Assembly (NCBI GenBank): GCA_028456385.1
Contig: JALNQF010000016.1
Span: 124,001 to 188,000 of the forward strand
Length of the DNA stretch: 64,000 nucleotides
Direction of reading: 5' to 3'
DNA from: Ophiosphaerella korrae
Taxonomy: Eukaryota; Ascomycota; Dothideomycetes; Pleosporales; Phaeosphaeriaceae
Part shown: positions 42,653 through 54,826 of the stretch, in pieces
Position numbering within the stretch: position 1 is the stretch's first letter
How the letters are laid out: each line of letters begins with the position of its first letter
Position numbers and translations under genes: made by a program
Notes under the pieces: model-generated
What the model was told of the DNA's origin: nothing
The model's database searches: none
The model's input: only the letters and a program-made list of their open reading frames with translations

Positions 42653-45151
42653 AGCGAAATTTAGTTGAAATTACCTTCGTAGCTGTTATAATAGTAGTTG
42701 AAGGGACGTTATGAAGTTGTGTCCTATACCTAGCGCGTTTGGAGTCTGATCTAGGGTGCGGGGCAAGCATCACGAGGTTCCCCAAATAGACTTTGCCACG
42801 ACTCATTTTCCGACTCGGAGACGATGACTCGATGTAATTTACAAAAGGGAGTCATACACGAAGAATAGATAGTCACAGCATGTGTATGTATATAGATATT
42901 GACATCTTGCTTAGTACTGCTAGACAAGCATTCGCTGTATACTTCAATATTGCCATTCTCTACGATTGTTGAAATGAAAGAAAAAAGATACTTCACTTAT
43001 ATTAAGGCACCCGAGGACTTACGAAAGGAACAAATGATAGACTTATATACGGAGGTGGACAGGCAGTATCATCACATTAATCATGGAACTAGCCTCGGAA
43101 CCTAGAATCCTACATTTGTCTACAAAAATTTCATTCTAGCTATACTGTGGATTATATAATTTGATAGCTAGACTAAAGAGAAATAGTCGGAAAGGCAGCA
43201 GCATGCTCGTAAAGGCATAGCTTGAATGATCGCTGAAAATGGTTAGTTCAAGTTCAGCCTTGGTGACATAATCTTCAGTTGCACTAGAATCAAAAGGTAT
43301 ACATGCCAGGCAGTCGCGGTGTACTACCATTCGGATTTCAACCGTCTTCGCTTGTGGAGAAGATTAATCTACGTCAATTGGCATGGAAAGGAACATTGTT
43401 TTTGATCCTTCGCCGATTCTTTCGGTACTTGTAAGGCCGGACTCTGTGCCACCAGACCAGACGTGACCAAAAGAGGTACAGTATGCCGAATAGGCATACT
43501 GGGCACGGAATAGTATATATATATGTACTGGATACCCGTAGCAGGCCCGGGGCCGGCCCATGGCCGGCCGAGGGTTGCATGAAAGTACCCGTGACAGTAC
43601 TCTTCGAATCACACGTGATACTTGCATCCCACAGAATCACTGCAAGGGATTTGAAAAGATGGCCTCGCGCTGTTGAGGTGTGCTTTCCTCATAAACGATG
43701 CTGGGTTGGCTTAGGTGCCTCCATATATGGAAGGTTTTGCCTCTGGAAATGGTCGCCTCTAAGCTAGCAATTCATTGGCGCCGGAAAATCTTAGTTAGAT
43801 CCGTGGTCAATTCATGTTCATTACATAATCGCTGTCAACTATGAGAAGCTTTCCACGTCTCGGTTTTATTTCACTCTGAACATCTCAACCCTCACCCCCC
43901 CCCCCCCCTTTTCCCTTTACTTTCTTCTGTGCACGGTGGATTTGTACCTAGTACCCTGTTATACCATTTCTCAACATCAGCAAGAAGACAAGTGTGCCCG
44001 CATAATGCTCCTACTATGTCATATACTGATAGGAACTTTAAGCGTTATTTTCCGTCTCTGACGGACCAGACTCCTTTGTTGCTTTTTTTCTGAATCTTCG
44101 ACTATATAGTTCCTATGGCCTTTCGATGGCCCTAGGAACAGCGTTACTAGAATCTTTTGGAGCTCAATCCCCATGTCTTCGCTCCAGAACTGACATGAGA
44201 ACCCACGTCACACGAATACCACTAATGCTTCATTCGGATTGACGGATGGCACTACGAATTGCAGCCTTCGGCTGAACAAGGGCTTGCCGGAGATTGACAC
44301 TCGTGCGACCCACTTCGCTGCTGCAGTGAGGACGCTCGATTTAGTCGCTGCACGCCTGTGACATTTGAAACCTATCTAATCAATAAAACACCTCACTAAG
44401 GCCAATATCGCCTTTCCTTGCCGCGCCTCCACAGGTCCTACAGGGAAAGAATCTGATACAGATGACAACCAAGAATGGCTCAGTGCATATCAAGGGTTCA
44501 AGCGCTGGATACTAGTCTTTTGGCAGAATCTGCGGCCTCAGATGATGACACTCTGAGAGTAGAGAGAGCCTCGTGTGTGAGTGGGAGGGGCTACACAGCA
44601 GGCTTGCTTTCAGAATGGGTTCTGCGGCAGTTTGCAGGCGGTGCGGTTGCAGCGAGCGCGGGCTCTATGTCGTGATTAAAGAGAATACGCTTCATAGGAT
44701 TGTTTGTAAATGAAATGCGACAGAATAGATGAATTCAGTGTTGTACCTAGCGGGGTTGTTTTGGATTGCAAGCCGCCGAGCTGCCGGTCAACCCTTGGCT
44801 GCTGGCGCTCTATAAAAGACTACTTACCCCTCATCCAGCTTGATCAGCGCCCTCTATATCACTTCCCTCGGTAAGAGAGGATAGCGCTTAACCTTCGCCA
44901 TTGTCTTTACTCTACTATTAGTACTCCAGCTCGCTACTATACCCATCCTCTAACAATTTTAAGTACAGTCACGTAGGGTTCCATAGGTTAGAGCAGTGGA
45001 TCGGTCTAGTATACTCGAGCTGCCCGAGCTACTCAAGCTTAGTTAAGCCGAGCTACGGATCCCCTATATATTCAGGTAGCTCTATAGCCTTTCCAATACA
45101 GTGATCCTTTCCATGTCACTCCTGAGCTTAAATCGCACCCAGTTTGTTCTG
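42653..45151. other. Gene-poor interval with decayed sequence
   Basis: No gene is supported. It contains a GC-rich palindromic block at about 43548-43572 (GGCCGGCCCATGGCCGGCC), a run of about 16 C at about 43895-43910, and a stretch at about 44990-45080 rich in AGCTCGA/GAGCT units that looks like repeat debris adjoining the truncated ferritin-like gene. Short ATG frames (for example 44475-44675) have no features. Confidence 0.4.
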
Positions 45152-45629
45152 TCACAAGCACTCTACTGCAGAGACACCAACCGAGCCAACGAGGTCAGCT
45201 ATTTGGAAGAATTCCTTCGTTAAAGAGACTAGAAATGAGTAATTGCAAGGTGGAATTAGTGGTACATTGTAAATATTGAGAATGGTACTAAGAGTTTCAA
45301 GATGAACCTCTTCTTGCTGCTACAGATCAGCTAAGTTGAAGAAGCTTCAATAACAGACAACTTACAGCAGAAATGCTAGTCACAGTGCTAATAATACTGT
45401 TAGAATATCCTTCTGTATCCCATATCAAGAGATTGGCGGAACCCACGGAGAAGAATGAAACCTCTAAATTCTCGAGGAATTGAACATACTTTGCCCCGTT
45501 CACAAATATTTCCGACGGCATAGGACTGTCTGGAGGGCCACCGCCTGCTATACTCGTGTCGGGGCATGGAGCACAGCTAGCAATAGTTGCGCAAGACAAG
45601 GTGATGATCGCCAAAGTCCGAGGCAACAT
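45152..45629 (-). pseudogene. Truncated secreted ferritin-like (Rds1-type) gene
   Basis: Two minus-strand exons, 45629-45366 and 45319-45152, with a 46-nt GT-AG intron, encode 143 residues. Residues 1-19 are a signal peptide (MLPRTLAIITLSCATIASCA). The mature part reads as the start of the fungal ferritin-like/Rds1 family: YVQFLENLEVSFFSVGSANL, WDTEGYSNS, QQEEVHLETL (helix with iron-ligand Glu/His) and IPPCNYSF. Similarity stops at VGVSAVECL and a TGA, where intact members continue for another few hundred residues. The DNA beyond is repeat-like. The gene is therefore most likely broken by an insertion or deletion at about 45150, though a short expressed protein is possible. Confidence 0.6.
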
Positions 45630-46529
45630 TGCGAAACAACTCGGCCGGATTATTATCGTGTCAAGCTTTGCAAAGGCAATATACTCATAAATATTCGAAT
45701 GCGAGCGAGCTTTCCAGCTCCCGGACTTTATGGTTTTTGAGAGGAGCCAAAAATAGGACCCCTGTCAACAACAAGCTCTTGGGATGACCCGAGAAGAGGC
45801 CCTCCAACGGTCCCAATTTTGGACCCATGCATTCCAATATGTAGATATTTACTAATACCCTGAGGCCTGTGTTGACCAGAATCCATTTTGGCAACTTGAA
45901 ATCACAGTGACGATGCAATTGCTGCTGTTTTCAACCCCGATCATTTTTGGCACGGTTCGCGCTCATACTTGGAACGAACAACTTTTGTTAATTAAAAACC
46001 CCGTGGATGTGTTTGCCGAACGACCTTAGGTTTTTATGATGATGTGATGAAATACCAACTACCGCCACCACAAGGCATTAGTAGGACGAGAATTAAAGAT
46101 TCAGATTCCAAGTCTCGAAGGTTTCCTGCAACTTACAACTCTGTGGCAAGGCCTTGGTAGCCATCGCTATCGACTGTCGATGCTTTGGCTGCAGACAGCT
46201 TAATTCAAGGCTTCAAGTGCCAATTGTCCCCGTCGCCAACGATGCATCACCTCCGTTACCTGTTCTAGTTCTTCTCAGAAACAAGCGTGAGATCATACTG
46301 TTCAAGTGCCTTTCATGGATCTCGACACCCTGTGAGGAATGCGAACCGAATAATAAGCTCTTTTTCTATAGACTAGAACGTCGACACCCCGATGCAAACG
46401 CATCGTTGTCTACGAGTCCCTGACGTCGTTATCGTAGCTGCCTTGAGCGGAATAGTACTTCCTTGCCATGGCGAGTTGGCATTGGAACAAAGACGTTGCT
46501 TGAGCGCAGTTGACGGCAAGCGCAAGGCT
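45630..46529. other. Intergenic, no gene supported
   Basis: Short frames on both strands show no features. The sequence is mixed in composition with no obvious repeat. Confidence 0.4.
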
Positions 46530-47660
46530 TTACAGTGTATATCGTTGAATTTGAATACCCCTCCGAAGTAGTAGAAATGTGAATACCGTCGACGGTGTAG
46601 GCTTTTTAATCTGAGTTTGGTCCTCTTCGAACAGACTTGCAAAGTTTTGCGGCAGGGAGGGTTTCTTGAGTTGCATAAACTCTTCATCCCTAGGCACACC
46701 GGCCTAGAGAAAACGCGGGACGGCAGAACAGTGTTGCCAGTCAATGAGGCTAGAAATCTTGAGGTCCTTGTTAACGAAGACGTTTCGCGGATTGAGGTCG
46801 GCTGGAGTAGATATTGATGTTCCAGGCTAGTGGGAGCAAGGTGCGGTATCATCTGTAGAACCCTTTGAAGCAATTCTATCTGCTCCGCTGGGTTGGATTT
46901 TTGATAATCGGTAAACTCTATGTACTCCAGTTTTAGGAAGCAGGGCTGTCTATAAGTTCTTAACCAACTCAATTCCTTCTCAGCTCCAGCTTCGAGAAAT
47001 TGCTCCGCGGTTTTGACTGCTCTTGATGAGCTTGGAATGTGTTATTGTAGGAATAACCTACAGAGACCTCGATTGATGTTTAGTTAACCGCGCCGATCGT
47101 GCCACCATCGCTGCTCCACGGATGGTCCAACGCAAATTCCATGTCCGGAATTTCTAGTGATGGAATAGGCTTGTCTACATCTGTCTTGTAGAATATACTA
47201 ACTGAATATGGGAATGGAATAGAAAACAGTAAGTTTTCGATTTGTGAAAGTCTATCGATAAGTTTGGCCTGGTCGAGATCTGGAAGCGAGAAATAACGGT
47301 CGCCGAGCTCATCTCCTGCTACTTTGTCCATAATGACGTACTGTGCGCCAATCGAATTTTCTGTCGTCGTGGAGTATTCTAGCACTTCTGGTACAGGAAC
47401 GCCACGAGATCGCACCAACCGTAGCGTTGAAATCCCGCTTGCGACAGTGAGCCGGCTTGGAAAGGCGATGGGGCATGGTAGCTTTGCTATGACTTCGTGA
47501 CCATCTTTCATACTATTACAAAGGTTCGATTGAAGCCCCCTTCTGCAAGTTTCCAGAAGCTAACAACGTCACTAGCCGGTTTCTGAATCGCTTTTGCTCC
47601 AAGTTCTTGTAAAATGAGAACATCGAATGGGAGAAATCTCTCTTTCTGACACAGCGTTTC
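46530..47660 (-). pseudogene. Broken aminoglycoside-phosphotransferase-like (APH/AIM9-type) gene
   Basis: Minus-strand pieces in different frames together resemble a fungal APH-fold phosphotransferase: YNETLCQKERFLPFDVLIL and FNRTF (about 47520-47660); MKDGHEVIAKLP, GAQYVIMDKVAGDELGDRYF (47080-47511); EFLEAGAEKELSWLRTY-like text (about 46970-47010); and DLNPRNVFVNKDL with LIDWQHCSAVPRFL (catalytic loop and metal-binding block, about 46700-46815). The frame shifts near 47512 and near 46815, and a TAG (46704-46706) stands where a Gln would follow RFL. Introns cannot explain all three breaks. The C-terminal end after about 46530 is also missing. An inactive relic is the best reading. Confidence 0.65.
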
Positions 47661-48090
47661 ATTGTACCTGCTCAAAGGTAAGTCATATGCCTTATAAAGC
47701 TAATACGGGTACCTGCAGCCATCGCCCACTGTTTTATTGCACTCATGACTTCTATCAGCTCTACTTTCAACCCCGCGTCAAATCTGCTTGAGTCGAAAGT
47801 CCCGAAGTGGCGAAGAGCAGCTTTATGGCTCTGGCCTCCAGGCAACAGTCGGAGAAATGGAAGATGTGTGCGCATCTCTATTCGAGTTGCCATTCTTGGT
47901 ATTTTGTACCAGTATCCTTCAGAAAGTTGAAAGTGAAGATCTATCCTTCTTTCCTCATATACTTTCTCTGCATCTACTCACTAAGACTGGTGCCGGCGGG
48001 GGTTATGGAGGAAAACTGCAACCAGCCCAATAACGTGACTTAGCAGCCTCACAATCGTTTGCTCTCTTATCAAAGACCGGATCCTGGTCG
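47661..48090. other. Intergenic, no gene supported
   Basis: This includes the region upstream of the APH-like relic, which may hold a first exon I cannot place. Overlapping short frames at 47745-48043 have no features. Confidence 0.35.
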
Positions 48091-48621
48091 ATGCCACATA
48101 TAAACCTCTGCAGCGTGCAGACTACTGTCCAGGTCATTGAAGGCGTAAAGCTGTGGTTACCATGGCTAGACCTCTCCGATGGCGATCTGGAGACCTACAG
48201 CCAATCTGAGAGTCATATGCCTCATTCGTGCGAGTCAACAGTCGTGTCAGCGGAATGGCAACACCAATACGCAGAGTCTCGATGCATTTCTCCCGTTGCC
48301 CTCATCTCAGGACCATACAGCATCCTAGTTCAGCCTAGTGGAATACTTCACTCAGTGTATACGCAAGAAAGTGCACTAACATATGGTGGAATGGTCTGGG
48401 ACTCCCGTAATATTCTAAGAATATTGCAGCTGCAAGATCTTGAGGAACGGCAGAGAAATATCACCAACGAGGACACCCCAAAAGACTATAATCCCCTGAT
48501 GCAACGCATCTTCCACTTGATGGGGAAACATAATCCAGAAATCGAAGGGTTCGAGTGGCCGGATACAGAGGGTAGAATCCAAACCTACAAGTGGTTCAAA
48601 GCAGGTTCTGATATTCAGTGA
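48091..48621 (+). CDS. Hypothetical orphan ORF
   Basis: Intact 176-codon frame, ATG at 48091, in otherwise decayed DNA. The protein is acidic and soluble, with a Trp-containing start (VKLWLPWLDLSDGDL), a Ser/His-rich middle and a charged helical part (LQLQDLEERQRNI). No domain, signal peptide or splice evidence was seen. It may be a lineage-specific gene or a remnant exon; I would not rely on it without expression data. Confidence 0.3.
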   Translation: MPHINLCSVQTTVQVIEGVKLWLPWLDLSDGDLETYSQSESHMPHSCESTVVSAEWQHQYAESRCISPVALISGPYSILVQPSGILHSVYTQESALTYGGMVWDSRNILRILQLQDLEERQRNITNEDTPKDYNPLMQRIFHLMGKHNPEIEGFEWPDTEGRIQTYKWFKAGSDIQ

Positions 48622-50279
48622 ACTATAGTATCATGCTAATTTGTCTAGTTGTGGCAAGAAAATCACTTGTGTGATAAACAGTGGCGAGAGATATTAAAAG
48701 GCTGCTCGCGCAAATCCGGGGAATGCAGGGATTGCTTCTGCGTTAAAAACGGGTTGCTTTGCACCGAAAGGTGCCACGGCAAAAGCGGTATCCTGGATGT
48801 ACTAGCTTGATTGCTTTGGGTCCTTTGAGTATAGATAATGCTAACTTCTGATATGGACTTGTTGGAAACGAGCACGAGAGAATAGATAATGTACATTATA
48901 TATTCACAAATAGTTTAAGCACCTAGCCTTCGGCTGGGACTTTCTAATTTTGTTCTCCAGTCTAGCCAAGGTAGCTTTACTCCCATTACTCATCAAGGCT
49001 GTGTAGAAAGCGCAAACGCTTACTAATTTAATATTTGTATTATCCTACGTCTATGACCTATCTTATCGAATAATATTAAACTCAAGACTAGCTAGCCTCT
49101 AAGCTTTTAGACTATAAAGTAAAGTATATGATAGATATCTAAGGTAGTAGCTAGTATAGTAGTAAGACTATAATAATAAGTAATAAAAGGGTTCATGTTG
49201 TAAAAACATCGTTGAAATCTTGATAAGCTTGACGGCCGGCTAGTTGATAGTGTGAAGAACAGGGGTTTGTGTCAGATTTTGGCGCCAACCCCTTATCTTG
49301 TACTTTCGGTGCCTGCAACTGTTTATTGCACGCACAGCAGATGAATATATCATCTTTAATTAATATCCATGAAAGCACATAGACCATCTGACACTGTTGA
49401 AGATCACAATACATCGATTCATCATATCTCCAACTCACCTGGGCAGTATTGTTGGGAGACCAGCAACTTGACAGGAACAATATAAATTCCTTAGCTATCA
49501 GGTGTTTGCATCATCCGCAAGTGACCTAGCCGGCATTGTATCGTGGAAAGTCCACAACAGTCAAACTTTATATCGTAATCTTTTGTCTCGTGGCAGCGAA
49601 GTATAATATAATTATTGCTATAAAAAGAGTTTCTTATCATCTTGCCTAAATCAGCGAGTCGTGGTATCTCCCCAACCTGAGATTGCCGAAGTTATATCTT
49701 GTCTTGGTTGTTTGTCATACAAGCATATGCGTGTCTATCTGCCGTAGAGCTGGTGCAACATTGTTCGTTTGAATTCCTACCACGTTATTTCGATTCATTC
49801 ACTAGCAAACAGGCTTATCGCACCTGTAGAATAATCAGAGCCTGCACGCTACCCCATACATATTTCCTTGACAATCAACTACTTGGTTCAACAAACATGA
49901 CTCTGTATCGGAGTGTTTATGCCTACCAACCATATGCGCCGGATCTACAAGGAACACCGTGCGTTCGGGAATTTGTACGGCAAATAAATGCCGTGAGCCC
50001 CATACCAAGACGTTGGGCGAATGCGATCATTGCGTTTCACCAGGTATGCGGGGAAACTTTGAACAGCTACACACTATTGGCTGCAAGCACTATATGGATA
50101 AAGTAGAGTAAAGAGCTTCAACATCATGAACCATTTCAGGATTACATATCGATGGTGGCGACAAGTTTCTGGGCTATGAGTTATATCATAACAAGCGAGC
50201 ATAAGTTGGAAACAGCCCGTCATTTGTCACTCGGACTCTCCACCTTCGACGATAATCTAGCAACAACCACTCTGCCAAT
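48622..50279. other. Gene-poor interval with an AT-rich block
   Basis: Positions about 49020-49195 are very AT-rich with many TA steps (TAATATTTG, ATAATATTAA), in line with RIP-degraded repeat DNA. A 135-codon frame at 49699-50106 has no ATG start and no features. The last 150 bp are the likely promoter of the DUF1996 gene. Confidence 0.45.
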
Positions 50280-51498
50280 ATGAGACTGTACCAGGCGTTT
50301 GCTATCATCGCCCCAGCGCAGGCTGCGCTTCGTTTTGGTTGCTCGACCGTGAGCATCCAACGTCTTGATCCGCTCGTCGAGCCTGGAAAGCTACCCTCAG
50401 CCCACGTCCACCAAATCGTCGGCGGCAATGCTTTCAATGCAACCATGGACAAGGATCCTAGTCTGGCAGCTACTTGTACGACTTGTACCTTCTCGGAGGA
50501 CTTCAGGTAACATTCTCCCTGTGATTCACTGCGTCACAGACTGACAATCCTTAGTAATTACTGGACGGCCGCGATGTAAGATTATACCCATCTTTTCGAG
50601 CCACCTAACTGAACATTGCAGGTTTTTCAAACATCAGAATGGTTCATATAAACGCGTCCCTATTATGCAGAATGCTGCCTTACCGAACGGCATTAATGGC
50701 GGAATGACTATCTACTATACGCAGCAAGACTTCAACAGTAACGGCAACCAAAAGATCACAGCCTTTCCCAAAGCAAGTCAAACATATGCCAACCAATACC
50801 AGAAGCTAATTTACGCAGGGCTTCCGTATGACGGTCGGCAGCCCCACAACCAGCACGGTCGACGCGGCAAAGAAGCACGTAGGCTTACGCTTCGTGTGCC
50901 TCTCTGACAAGAACACTCGCTTCCCTGAGCTTCCCGACTTCCCTACCAAGGCATGCAAAGGAGGCATCATGACTGTACACCATTTCCCTTCGTGTTGGGA
51001 CGGAAAAAATGTAGATTCACCCAATCACCAGGACCACATGTACAACACGGCGAAGGAAGCTTTCCAGGCTGCTGGACCGTGCCCAGCCTCTCATCCTGTA
51101 CGCGTGCCGCAACTCGCCTATGAGACTCTCTGGGACACAACACAGTTCAACAATATGTGGCCTTCGAATGGCGAAAATCCGTTCTTCCTGTCTTACAACG
51201 ACAACAAGGGTTATGGTACACATGCCGACTACGTCTTTGGCTGGAAAGACGACAGTTTGCAGAAGGCTATGGACAGCAGTTGTATGTTCACTGCTTGCGA
51301 GAATGGAAAGCCACTCAAGAGTCAAAACGTTGCTGCCATGAACAAGTGCGCAGTCAAGTCTTCAGTGAACGAAAATCTCGACGGATGTAAGTTTTTTTTT
51401 TTTTTTGTGAATTCACCTTATCTTTGGGAAAAAAAAAAAAAAAAAAAGGCTAATTTGATGTTGTAGGGATGAAGACAATGCCTGGTCAGGTTGCTTAG
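50280..51498 (+). CDS. Secreted DUF1996 protein, five exons including a GC-AG intron
   Basis: Exons 50280-50506, 50555-50575 (21 nt), 50622-50772, 50819-51386 and 51467-51498; total 999 nt, 332 residues. A signal peptide ends near residue 16 (AQAALRFGC). DUF1996 hallmarks are seen: LDPLVEPGKLPSAHVHQIVGG near the N-terminus, then SCWDGKNVDSPNHQDHM and CPASHPVRVPQL in the second half. These are cell-wall or extracellular proteins of fungi (WSC-linked in some members); activity is unknown. Intron 3 (50773-50818) begins GCAAGT, a recognised GC-AG donor, with a CTAAT branch site. Intron 4 (51387-51466) contains a T run of about 16 and an A run of about 19, able to pair. The last exon supplies the family-typical ending DGWMKTMPG. 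Confidence 0.92.
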
Positions 51499-54263
51499 TG
51501 AAGGATGGGCGGTGATAAATTGTTACCTAAGCGCGCAAATACGTGATTTGTAATATCAGACTGACGCTCGTTACTATGATTTTGATTGCAATCCAAATTA
51601 TTGCTTCGAATTTCTCTGTTCACAATGATCATGCGAATTTACCTTATCATTCACTCATTTAATCACACGGGACCTGAGAAAATTGCTACTTGACTGGTTT
51701 CCCCGTCTCCTGACGCCTCATCACACACTAGTTACGGAGTTCAACTATCCATCATGATTAACTCCGCCGATGTCTCGGCCATTATGATGGTACCAATATA
51801 AGCGATAAGATGTCATTCAATACTTTCATTCAGGTCCTAGGAGTACATCTTCTTCACAACTGGTGTGACCTTACTCCCATTGGGGAAGGCTGGTACCAAA
51901 CATCAATGAGAGATGATACCTAAATATGTATTAGCTATCTACCTACTTTTGGCGCTTTCCCTTTTGTGTGTTCTAAGCGAACTTTCATGATCCTAGTGGC
52001 TCTGTTTCATCATCAATCATTCACCGACCCCTAGCGATTATAGGGCACTTGTGGGGGGGGGGGGGGGTTTCATCGAAGAATCTGATTTAGCTTAACAATT
52101 GCGAACAGTCTCAAGAGTTCAAACGCACACCCATTGTATGATACTGCAAACGATGTTGCGAAAAAAGGAGCAAATAGACTGATAGGACTGCACGCTAACT
52201 ACACCAGCATGCGCTAATCTACACACTGCACAACATCATGTGGATAATATCCTTGGCGCCACTAGTCATTGACAGCGGCGATGCCGGAGTGTGTAAAAGC
52301 TTGTTGGCCTCAATAGTGTTGAAGTGAAAGGCTAGATCAGGAATTTCTGCTGAGACTGATTGGTTCCTTACACTAGATAGAAAGGCCGAAAAATATGTAG
52401 TTTTTATTCGTCAGGTTCGAGGATGGTTCGAGGATAGATTCGTCCATCAGAGGATGTTAGAGATTACCAGGTATTGTTAGTATGCCGTCATAATAATTAC
52501 CTTTCAACTTCTTATTCTACTTGTTTACTTGGTTCTACTGGTCTGTGTATTGCTGACAGCTCTACCATTAGTTGAACAAGTGATACAAGGCCACAGGAAT
52601 TCTATCAAGCACACGAGAATTCGTTGTACCTTGAACATGTTGCGTGGTGTTCCACCTCGTCAGACATGTTCAGTCCGACCTTCCCCGATGGGTGAAAAGG
52701 TGGCACCATAGAAAACACGTTGGGTGTGTTGAGGAGTCTGATGGCATTGGAGGAATGGCGTCCGAGTTTGGGGAAAAGCCAATGGTAATGTTGGTGAAGT
52801 TAGGCCAGATACTTCTGTAGTCTCTCCAACACCTGAGCGCTGACGCAAGTGTGGCACCGAACGTCTCCGCCCTATCCAAGCGAGATGCGGTCACGTTGAT
52901 GACTGGCATGCATGTCACGCAGGCACTGGGCACCCTTCCCTGCCACGTGGTCAGCAGGAGGAGCCCGCCGGCGCCGGGCAATTTGGATAATCGGGCAGCG
53001 GGGTGCGACAGGGACGCCAATCCTATGAAACAGGTATCTGACAGGGGGGCTTTCGAGGGCAAAGATGATTTGTGATTATGTGGGCGTATTCGGGCGAGGC
53101 AGGATTACATTAAAAAGTAAAGTGAAGAAGAGAGATGCTTGCAATAGCAGAGCGCCATATGAGCAGTAGTGATAGCAACGCCACCGGCAGATAGCGGATG
53201 GCAGAAGGTGAGTGGTGGCTGGCGGCTCGTATCAATAATTGCGACGCTTTGGAGCAAGGACACAAGCGGATGAGGAGCTGCGAGATGGCTGCTGACGGAT
53301 GGCTAGGCGTAAGCTAAGGATTAGCTGCAGGCGCCGGGCAAAGTGGTTGAAGATGCGTCAGTTGAAGTGCTACGAGGGCACCACTCACGCCTCGTCAGAC
53401 CAGCCGCATTCCTTCCTCGGAGTGGCTTTCAGCGAAGGTAAGCGTGATGTCTTAGACCAGGCACTGAGCGCGTAGACGTGTCTGATTGCGATCGCCAGGA
53501 CTGCATTTACTGCAAAGAGAAATGGTGGACACGGACGACAGTTAGCCGTGTGGAGACGTTTGCTATCCGCCCCTGGAAGAGTGGGTATGGTTTCCACGTG
53601 GTAAGCGCGTGGGCAGGACGGGCATTGGCGGAGGGGCTAGCAAAGTTAGTACCGACTGAGAGGAGGCGCCCCAAGTGGGCTGCGAGGAAGAGGAGCGTGG
53701 GCGCTGCATGAAGCTCACCTTATCGAAAATGCAGCATCCTAGCAGTTAGATTGCAGCGTCTCAGCAGTCGCGTGGGGATGCGAGACGGGTGGCTCTTGGC
53801 GTGTGTGAGTCGGGAAGCCGTCGTGCTAGCAGTAGGTAGGCATGCAGTAATGACGACGACGATGACAACAACTACCACCACCAGAAAAAGAACAAGAGCA
53901 ACAGCAGCAACAGTAACAGTCAACCACCACCACCGTAAGGCTGACGACGGCCGCTCCGCTGTAACTGCGCTAGCCGGTGCCGTAGCCTGCTGTGCAACCC
54001 CTGCGACAGCATCTCGCCGTCGTCACACATCGGCCCCTTGCCGAGCTGGGTCCTTTGAAACACGCGAAAGAAAGCGCCGGACGACGCCGCTGTCGCCCTG
54101 CACCTTCTTTCACGGCCAACTCGAGTGTCATAACCAACGCCTGCTGCTGTTGCGCTCCACCTTTCATCTTCCTCCCCAACCCAATCCATTGCCCCCGTCG
54201 TAGCTTAGTGCCATCTACCTCTGACCGGCCCAATACCCTCAACCACTCCCTGCCTCTTCCACC
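51499..54263. other. Long intergenic interval with microsatellites, no gene supported
   Basis: It contains a G run at about 52051-52067 and several frames (for example 52670-53062 minus, 53478-53711 plus) without domain features or convincing starts. Base composition turns GC-richer after about 52850. The end is probably the promoter and 5' UTR of the 54264 gene. Confidence 0.4.
53850..53936. repeat. Trinucleotide-rich low-complexity stretch
   Basis: A run of GACGACGACGATGACAACAA, then ACCACCACCAG, then CAACAGCAGCAACAGTAACAG and CACCACCACC. Imperfect ACN/CAN triplets extend over about 85 bp. Confidence 0.75.
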
Positions 54264-54826
54264 ATGCCCACCTCTCTGGAGTCGTCACGGCCCATCCTAG
54301 CCAGCGTAAGTCGCCATTGCGCATCTACCACTTGTTTCAGACATACCCTCTCCTGTGTTTGACTCCTCGCCTATCTGCTATCTGCTTCTTCCATTTCCTT
54401 CACCTGGTCGTTTCCTCCTCCAATCCTACCCCCCCCCCCCCTCCCACCACCATGTCCTCCCTCGCCCAAACCTCCTCTGACACCAACAAACCACAGTCAA
54501 CCGGCAACCGCGCCTCCACAAGAATGTCCACCTACAGCGCAGCACCAACCCTCACGCCCTCAATCGCACCCTCGCACCTATCCCAAGCCTCTTCAACTGC
54601 CGGCGACCCCAAGTCACACGACATCAAGACATGGAATGCCGGCTTCGACCGCCTCGAGGACAAGCGCCTCGTCCAGCAAAGATATGCAATGACCAACGAG
54701 AAGACCGACGACATGAGCAAGCTGGCGCTGGGCGCTAAACTGGATCGTGCCCTCTCGCGACGCATGTCGGGCCAGGACGCCGTCTTCCGGCCAAAGGTGT
54801 ATAACGAGAAGAAGTTTGAGGCCTAA
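54264..54826 (+). CDS. Small disordered protein, alternative first exon
   Basis: The coding end is clear: a frame ending GQDAVFRPKVYNEKKFEA at 54826, preceded by Ser/Thr-rich disorder and a conserved-looking helix (DIKTWNAGFDRLEDKRLVQQRYAM). Two starts fit. In the spliced form, ATG 54264 (MPTSLESSRPILAS) ends at 54305 in a consensus GTAAGT donor and joins at 54497 in phase (CAG acceptor, intron 191 nt), giving 123 residues. In the unspliced form, ATG 54452 (MSSLAQTSSD) gives 124 residues. Both have good CACC/CCACC contexts. A run of about 14 C lies at 54429-54441 inside the intron. I do not recognise the family; similar small proteins are common in Pezizomycotina. Confidence 0.7.

Noticed and set aside
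49699..50106. 135-codon plus-strand frame
   Set aside because: It starts at TTG, has no domain and lies in AT-rich decayed DNA.
53751..54203. 150-codon frame with Thr-rich tract
   Set aside because: The tract is a trinucleotide repeat; the reverse strand is equally open, which suggests composition rather than coding.
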